64,000 nucleotides of DNA from Vigna angularis (lineage: Eukaryota; Streptophyta; Magnoliopsida; Fabales; Fabaceae), in NCBI RefSeq assembly GCF_016808095.1, contig NC_068976.1, positions 1,880,001-1,944,000 on the forward strand. The letters run 5' to 3'. Position 1 is the stretch's first letter. Every line of letters starts with the position of its first letter. Shown here piece after piece: positions 57,280 through 64,000 of the stretch. A model generated the notes under the pieces. It saw only the letters and a program-made list of their open reading frames with translations. It did no database searches and was not told the DNA's origin. The position numbers and the translations under genes are program-made.

Positions 57280-57505
57280 ATAACCTAGTTTTTCTCACGG
57301 GTTTCACTACAGCACGCCATCATCTCTCTCGTTATCTCTATCTTCTCAATTTTATATAATTTAACTTTATTATCTATTGATTAGAGTACTAATAACTATG
57401 CTAAAAATTAGGTATAAGATGAGTTTCAATAACAGCTTTAGTTTTTAATAAATTGAAATTTTTAATCGTTTTATAGAAACAATTGTAGTTTCTTTATATA
57501 TATTT

Positions 57506-58046
57506 GGTTTAATCCTTTTCGACATCCCTCTTTATGTACGAATGTCTCAATTGGATCCTCGTTTTCTAAAGTGTATCAAAATGGTCCCTAATTTTGAAAA
57601 TTGATATCAGTTGAGTCCTTTCCGTTAAGTTGGCTGGACGGCGTTAAAAAAATTGATGAGTGGATGCTGAGATGACGAACGAACGCTCGTCCACCAGCGA
57701 ACGAACGCTCGTCCACCAGCGAACGAACGCTCGTCCATCAGCGAACGAACGCTCGTCAACCACCGAATGAACGGTCGTCCAGTGTGGAACGAACGGTCGT
57801 CCAGCAGTAAGAGGTCGACGAGCGTTCGTTCTCTGGTGGACGAGCGTTCGTTCGCTGGTGGACGAGCGTTCGTTCGTCATCTCAGCATCCACTCATCAAT
57901 TTTTTTAACGTCGTCCAGCCAACTTAACGGAAAGGACTCAATTGATATCAATTTTCAAAATTAGGGACCATTTTGATACACTTTAAAAAACGAGGACCCA
58001 ATTGAGACATTCGTACATAAATAGGGATGTCGAAAATGATTAAACC
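57506..58046. mobile_element. Mutator-type foldback element (non-autonomous)
   Basis: Inverted ends GGTTTAATCCTTTTCGACAT and its complement are flanked by a perfect 9-bp duplication TATATATTT (57497-57505 and 58047-58055), the hallmark length for Mutator-like elements. The arms (about 57506-57665 and 57890-58046) are nearly perfect inverted copies. They contain phrases such as GTCTCAATTGGATCC and GGACTCAACTGATATC, plus GTTAAGTTGGCTGGACG, a motif set I recall as common in legume genomes. No transposase. Confidence 0.9.
57672..57880. repeat. Inverted 22-bp minisatellite inside the foldback element
   Basis: Four or more units of GAACGAACGCTCGTCC plus CACCAGC run rightward from 57676. Variant units with ACGGTCGTCC follow, then the same unit in inverse orientation (GGACGAGCGTTCGTTC) to 57880. 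Thus even the interior is largely palindromic. Confidence 0.88.
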
Positions 58047-58055
58047 TATATATTT

Positions 58056-58692
58056 ATAGATCTGACTTAGTACAAGGAGATGGCCCACTCTGCTCTCTAA
58101 TTTGAAATATCTTTTATAACAAATACTTTTATTAACTTTCTTGTTTACGTCGGTTTCACATATTAATTGGATATTAAATCATTCACACATCTGTCATTAT
58201 ACACTTGTTTTAAACGTGGCTTTAATAAAAACATTTTATAGTATAATTTTATTTTGTACAGGTAATATTGGGTACCCCATGTGGGTTCAATCCATAGTTT
58301 AAATATTACACGTGTCGAGTCTAGCTAAACTGAGAATAAATTTGTTAATTTGATGAGATTACTTAAAACTCTGTCCAACAATACAATAAATTCATTATTG
58401 ACAAATAGCCAAAGCTATTTATATTATGATACAGATAACTTTACATAATTTGATTATTGTCTATTTCCATATTGATGGTGATGTTTTTCTTTTGTGTAGA
58501 TAACTAATTGATAGGTATGCATCTTTCAACATGAAAATAAATTGCACAAAATGTTATAAGCTTATGCGTTATAGAAGAAATAACTTAAGGAATAAAATTT
58601 GTACAAGCAAGATGTTGCTGTAATAAAAAGAAAAGATGTAAAAACATGGTGTTTGATTTTTCAGTAGATGTTGTCAGCAACCGTGTTTTTCT
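58056..58692. other. Downstream flank of the plastid-protein gene
   Basis: AT-rich with no repeat or gene recognised. The 3' untranslated region of the minus-strand gene should lie at its right edge. Confidence 0.4.
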
Positions 58693-60074
58693 CTATTTCT
58701 GTTCTTTTGCTTCTGAAGTCGTCGTTGCTCTACTTTCGTGATGATTGGTTGATTCAGTAATGAAGGAATCCAACTCCTTTTCTATGTTCTCAACCTACAC
58801 GTTAACCCAAATTCCAATCTCATCAATTATCGTATTAAGTCTAAACTTGATTAGCACCAATAAATAAATTCTGCAATTAGTAATAATAGCAATTTGCAAG
58901 TTATTATAGACTTGAACAAGGCAAACCAAAATTGAGTTTGTCAACTTTACGTGTTGGAGATTAAAACAAGTAACGTTCTGTATATTGAAGTCTAAGTTAA
59001 TGAAGAAGGGAAGTTACTCTATCGATTGGCAACTTGAAATAGTGTCATTATGAGACTAAGTCAACTCACAAAATTTAACAAGATCTACTTATGTTGAAAC
59101 TGAACTATTTATTACCTTTTATTAATAATTCTAATTATGTTATCTACAGAGAAATTAATAAATAATTTCGGATTTCTAAACATTTAAACCTTTGTTCAAT
59201 TTGTATTACTTCAAGATAGAGATTGAAACCTTTTCTAATGCATCTTCAGCACGTTGAGCACGCTTCTCGACATCTTCAGCAACTTTTTCAACAAGTTCTA
59301 CAGCGTCACGAAATTTTCCCTCTGGAAGATGTTGAACAGCCTCTTCTGCCACCTTATCAACCTCTTCAGCCACTTCTTCTATAATGTCTGCAACTCGATG
59401 TGCTTCATGTGTTGTTGTCTCAACTTTCTCTACGTACAAGGAACAGAAAAACATCATCAGATGAAAATTATTTAAGGTCTAACTTATCCCAATAATTAAA
59501 ATCCTTTTTGGTAATGTTCAACACGGATGATCTCTTACCTTTCAGTTGCAACAAAGGTCCCCATTTCCCCCTCAAAAAGGATGCAAGTATTGAGAATATT
59601 GTGCCAAGGATCCAAAATTTCCTGCTAGAGAATATTTCTCAAACTTTTTTCTATTGCCAACTCAAATTAAACTAAAAGGGTAAAGAAACAAGTGAATAAT
59701 AATACATATGATGTGAGATTGGTAAATAAATGAATTACCAATAGCCAAGAGAAGGATCATTAGAGTTTCCTGGTGTTATGCTAGAATAGACAACCATATT
59801 CCTCCTGCATGAAGGTGTAAAGAAATTGTAATTAATAAAAAAAAATCCAGTGAAGAAAAGAAAATGTAATAAAAAACCAAGATCTTACGTACATTTTTCT
59901 TCTGTCATCGTTTTGAAATCTCAAAGCTAGGTTCTTTTCTGGAACTGAGAAGCGGTTGTGTTTGATTCTGGAGTTGAATCGAATGTGATGATCAACTTTT
60001 GAAGCTGGAAATCTACCGAATGTCCCAACGGCTAAGGAAGTAATCGTCTGAGTAAAGATTGTATGTGCCATCAT
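58693..60074 (-). CDS. Probable plastid-targeted membrane/coiled-coil protein, 210 residues, five exons
   Basis: Exons (minus strand): 60074-59893, 59804-59739, 59621-59539, 59429-59230 and 58794-58693. All introns are GT...AG and phases fit, 633 bp with TAG. The first donor (GTACGT at 59892) rather than the nearby GTAAGA is required to keep the frame. Start is MMAHTIFTQT; the second ATG (60071) has the better context. Residues 1-60 are Ser/Thr/Arg-rich and poor in acids, like a chloroplast transit peptide. RNMVVYSS follows at the likely cleavage area, then a hydrophobic segment FWILGTIFSILASFLRG (about 85-101) and KWGPLLQLK. Residues 112-195 form amphipathic heptads rich in EEV/KVAEEV. The tail is polar (TTTSEAKEQK). 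I recall similar uncharacterised plant proteins with a WGPLLQLK block. Role unknown; a thylakoid or envelope anchor is a guess. Confidence 0.86.
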
Positions 60075-60112
60075 ATGAATCTAAAATGTACACGCAGAGG
60101 TACAAGAGGATT

Positions 60113-60126
60113 GGATTATATATATG
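60113..60126 (-). promoter_or_regulatory. Candidate TATA box for the plastid-protein gene
   Basis: ACATATATATAATCC on the minus strand, 39-52 bp upstream of the first ATG. A near-copy of the same stretch lies at 60143-60160, so the upstream region carries a short duplication. Confidence 0.35.
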
Positions 60127-60160
60127 TACACGACTGGCTCAAGTGGATTATATATATTAA

Positions 60161-60673
60161 ATGAATTTGTTTTCAAAATACGCCATATTTTGCCAGTAAC
60201 ATTGTATGAAAAACGAGTTCAGGGGAACAAAGTCAACGTACATAAAAGTTGTAATGGATAGACATAAATATTATTGTGTTTTGTTTATTGTTTGTGCCTA
60301 ACAAATCTGAGACCAAGTAAGATTTGTTTTGCAATATCTATGAAGAAATGCTGACGTACTTCTTGTAACTTCTATTTCTTTAGTAAAAACACAGGTAAGT
60401 CTTAGATTTCTGTTGGAAAATCATTTCTGGCTTTGCACATGCACACCTTTAAAAATCATGTAAAACCACCGTCCAAGATAGGCCTAAAGGTTACACCCAC
60501 GATTCCCTTCTTTTTCTTTTAAAAAAAAAAAAAAACTCTTCATACAGTTTTATGCCTTTTAACTTTAAAGAATCATATCAAAATGTTCTGAAACACAATT
60601 CAACATATTATGTTCTCATGTGTACTATTTGCACACAAAATACATAAGGTTTGGAAACCAAATACAATCCATA
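60161..60673. other. Upstream flank of the plastid-protein gene
   Basis: No gene. Contains an A-run at about 60522-60535. Promoter sequence is likely in its left part. Confidence 0.35.
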
Positions 60674-60681
60674 TATACGTG

Positions 60682-62572
60682 TAGAGGTGTCATTTGAGCC
60701 ATTGCCCCATGGGTTGACCCTAACCCCTTCTAAAATCAAGCCCCAATTTTCTAGCCCCCTTAATAGGGGGCTTTTTAAAAGCCTCAACCCCTAAAGCCCC
60801 ACATAAAGTGGGTTGGGGTAGGGTTAGGATGGGGCTAGCCCCCAAACTAAATTAATTCACTTTTAATGTTTTTTTAGTTATTTCTTTTATTTACTTTACA
60901 AGTTCAATAATTTTCAAAATTTACATGATATTTAATATCTTTTTAATTAAATATAAATGTATAATATTGATTTTATAAAAACTTATTTAAAATAATTTTT
61001 TAATTATAAGTATATTTTAAATATATAATTTTATTATTTTGGAAAGTTAAAAAGAAAATTTTTATTATTATTTTTATTTAAAAGAAAATGAAAAAAATTT
61101 CAAAAAAGAAATTATAAAAGTAACACAGTTGAAAATTTGATTTTTCAATAATCGAATTCTGATATCTATATAAATATTTGAAATATTAATTATGGATAGA
61201 TTTTAAATTCAAATATACTGATTGGATGAATTTTTAATATCGGTGTAAAATTTTTATTTTTTATAGTTTGTCATATAAAATTCTTTTGTTGAATGTTTTG
61301 TATAGATATATATACATTAAAAAATTAAACCACAAACTTTATAAAGTTTAAAATTAATTTCACGTAATAAAATAACTAACTTTTTAGTGAAAATCCTTGT
61401 TAGGCAAAATTCTTATGAATATCATATATGTTAGTATACAAGATCTAGATGTAATCCCAGTGGTTATAAAATCATATTTTTTTTCTAACCTTTTAGATTA
61501 AATTAATATTTTAAAATCATACTTATCTTTATCCAACAAAGATCGTTTTTATTGAATTATTTATCATAATTGAGCAGATTGTAATAAAAAATAATTAAAT
61601 AATAGATACAATATTTTTAAATAAATATAATATTATAATTTATAATACTAAAATTAAAATTATTATTGTATTTAATTATTAACATATAAAATAAATAAAA
61701 ATTATAATAATTATAATAATAAATAAATTACATCAATGTCTCTTAATAAGAAACTAATAAAAAAGACAAATGAATATAATATAAAATATATGAAAAAGAC
61801 ATAAAAATATATAAATTGATGTAAATGACTAAATTATACGTTTCATAAATTTTTTTTAAAAGAATTATATAACTTTGTAAATAATAAATATTAATTTTAT
61901 TAAATTTGGAAAATTAAAAAAGTTAAAAAGTTATTAAGTCAAAATTTTAACATGTTCACACCAATTAAAAATAATATAATTTTGATCACAAATCTTAATC
62001 GAATGATATTGATTTAAACTAGTGACAAAATAGATTATCATCTATAAATAAATTTGTTAGTCTATCAAAATTTTACAAATTAAATTAAATTTTTTAACTT
62101 TTAAACCTATTTTATGTGGATATCTCTAAACCGTCAAATTTACAAACCAAAATTAAGATGAAAAAATTATCAAAACAAAATTTGGAAATTAAGGAATAAT
62201 TGTATAAAAGCATTATTATTAAACTAATTAATATAGAAACAATTATGAAGTAGAAAATTAATTTTATTGGTAAAAAAATATAATTATACATGAATCAATT
62301 ATGGTTATAAGTTATTACTAACAAAGACAAAATGAAAGCTGGATAAAAAATACACATGATTTGTGATTACTTGTATGATGATATTATGTTTCTGGACTTA
62401 AATTTTGTAAAAAGGAAAGCCCATGGGCTGACCCTGGCCTATAGGGCTTTAGGGGTTTTTAGCCCTGTGGGCTTTTTTAATAAAGAGTTATTTTGGCCCT
62501 GTGGACTTTTTTGGCCCCAACCCATATGGGCTAGGGCCAAATCTTATTAAAGGGGCTCATTTGACAGCTCTA
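60682..62572. mobile_element. Non-autonomous hAT-type element
   Basis: Inverted ends TAGAGGTGTCATTTGAGCC and (inverted right end) TAGAGCTGTCAAATGAGCC are the standard plant hAT terminal motif. The 8-bp duplications are TATACGTG (60674-60681) and CATACGTG (62573-62580), one mismatch. The terminal 150-200 bp at each side are rich in GGGGCTTT/AAAGCCCC and GGGTTGGGG words. The 1.4-kb interior is AT-rich without a transposase frame. Confidence 0.85.
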
Positions 62573-62580
62573 CATACGTG

Positions 62581-63040
62581 ATTGAATAACAACTGTGCAC
62601 TCAGGGAAAGATCACTCAGTTCATTGCAAATTTGGATTAATTTTCATAATTTCGGATTGGATTTACGAGAATTACATAACAATAAGTAGCAAAAAAAACA
62701 AAACCAATTGTCATCATGTAATTAGGCATAGAAGGAATTGCATTTTGAACTAGGCAAGTTTGCCAGACGATATTTTATATGCTTTATAGCTCGGTGTTTC
62801 AAAATCCTAATATAGTTTTTGTATGTTTTCTAAGTAAGACAATAAAATATTATATTTGTTGAACTGTTGGATGAATTTTATAATTTTTCCAGTTCATTTA
62901 AATGAACTTTAAAAGTTTTTAGATCAACTATTAGGAATGTATATCAATTTTGACGATGAAGTTTTGGGACTATGGTTATTAAATATTCTATTGAAGTCTT
63001 GCGAGATATTAGGTTTTCATTACAAATTTGGCTCGTAATA
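62581..63040. other. Unassigned spacer
   Basis: No feature recognised. Confidence 0.35.
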
Positions 63041-63049
63041 ACATTGTTT

Positions 63050-63660
63050 CTTTTTCAGTGGCAAAAAGTGATGCTCTTAATGAAGAGATGACAAGGAAGA
63101 CACGTAGTTCTTCATCTCAATTTTAGGTGTTTGTCATATAAAATAAGGGAGAAATAAGATAAAGGAACCAAGGAGTGGTAGAGAGAAGAGTATGACCAAG
63201 TCCATGTCAATATACAAAAATGTGGAGAGTGACATTATTGTAATAAAACTAGGCACATTATAAAATACAATTTTAAGAGAAAAAAAGAGAATAAAGAAAA
63301 AAAAATACGAGCAGAAAGAGAATGATCATGATGATGATGGTCACGTTACTACTACTATTACATGTGAGAATTTTGTTCTTTTTTGTGCTTTGAGTAAGTT
63401 AATCTTGTATTTGATGAGAGTATGTGAATAAATGATAGTGCTACAACATTACACATTACACCAAGGAAGGAGTTCTTCACATCTTATACTTCTAGTGACT
63501 TTTGAGTGTTGAAGATGGGAATAATAGTGTCAAAATAATGGTGTTTCAAAGATTGTTGGTGTTGATGATGTATGCTTGCAAACAAACATAGGAGTGCAGT
63601 TATTACTCAAAGGAGTCAATCTATAAAAAAGTTGTTCAACTTCATCATTAGTAATGTATG
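63050..63660 (+). pseudogene. Copia gag-protease relic
   Basis: Plus-strand fragments in three frames: SDALNEEMTRKTRSSSSQ (end of gag), a knuckle-like HYCNKTRHIIKYNFKRKKRE (about 63227-63290; the first Cys is lost), and a protease-region segment WINDSATTLHITPRKEFFTS with YTSSDF and VLKMG (about 63425-63520). The D-S-G-A site reads D-S-A-T. Flanking LTRs were not found. Strongly decayed. Confidence 0.68.
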
Positions 63661-64000
63661 ATTCATTTTTTAAATTGTTTTCAAGTTGTTTTCTACCATT
63701 AGATTTCAGATCTAACTGATATCTTAGGGTGGGAACAACTTGAAGATAGTTTAAATCTTAGTATGATGTCGAATATTGAATGTGATGATAACCGACGTCC
63801 TATATCATAGAGGATTTCTAAAAGAAATCCATTTTTACAAAACATAACGTAAAAAATGAACATCAACACAAGAAAGAATACATTAAAATGAAACACAGGA
63901 AGTAAATAAAAAAACAACAAAACAATGGAGAATGTTTTTGAAATTCATAAGTGTTAACATTTTCCTCTGGTTTTCCACCATGCCTTTATCATTAACAAAG
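63661..64000. other. Unassigned right edge
   Basis: AT-rich. The short minus-strand open frame has no recognisable content. It may include further decayed Copia sequence. Confidence 0.3.

Overview
This is a repeat-dense stretch of a plant nuclear genome. It is AT-rich, its genes have GT/AG introns, and it holds nested Copia and Gypsy LTR retrotransposons, hAT, Mutator-like and CACTA elements and one nuclear tRNA. The transposon families and the two host genes resemble those of legumes (Phaseoleae such as Vigna, Phaseolus or Glycine). That placement is an inference from sequence style, not a database match.

Host genes are few. I see (i) a tRNA-Lys(UUU) at 4264-4335; (ii) a six-exon minus-strand gene at 42518-45102 for a 331-residue coiled-coil protein; (iii) a five-exon minus-strand gene at 58693-60074 for a 210-residue, probably plastid-targeted membrane/coiled-coil protein. 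Two older gene relics lie in the left flank: a B3-like fragment near 5.1 kb and an RPA70-like OB-fold fragment near 7.3 kb.

Layout: 0-1 kb is the end of a minus-strand Copia gag relic. 1-7.8 kb is mostly unassigned DNA with two tandem or duplicated repeats, the tRNA and the gene relics. 7866-13070 is a nearly intact Copia element (minus strand, TATTA target-site duplication, two in-frame TAG stops). 15671-21528 is an older Copia element whose gag holds a Gypsy-type solo LTR with a perfect GTGTA duplication. 21577-35356 is a cluster of Athila-like Gypsy pieces. Two head-to-head 5'-truncated copies there form an imperfect palindrome of about 7.4 kb, and a third copy has both LTRs plus gag-protease but no reverse transcriptase or integrase. 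35.7-40.1 kb holds a Tat-like LTR remnant with tandem repeats, then a truncated SIRE/Maximus-like Copia (5' LTR plus gag). 40350-42260 is a chromovirus-like gag-protease remnant just downstream of the coiled-coil gene. 46.2-52.5 kb contains decayed Copia pieces, one split by a 1.17-kb CACTA-type element. 53010-57279 is a young non-autonomous LTR element (ATAAC duplication, near-identical 375-bp LTRs) packed with hierarchical tandem repeats. 57506-58046 is a Mutator-type foldback element with an exact 9-bp duplication. The plastid-protein gene follows, then a 1.9-kb non-autonomous hAT element (60682-62572) and a Copia gag/protease relic near 63 kb.

The most unusual items are the 14-unit array of self-complementary 20-bp repeats inside the palindrome, the apparent gag-protease-only Athila-like family, the hierarchical repeats of the 53-57 kb element, and the foldback element whose interior is an inverted minisatellite. 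Several decayed polyproteins carry TAG stops inside CTAG, as expected from C-to-T decay at CHG methylation sites.
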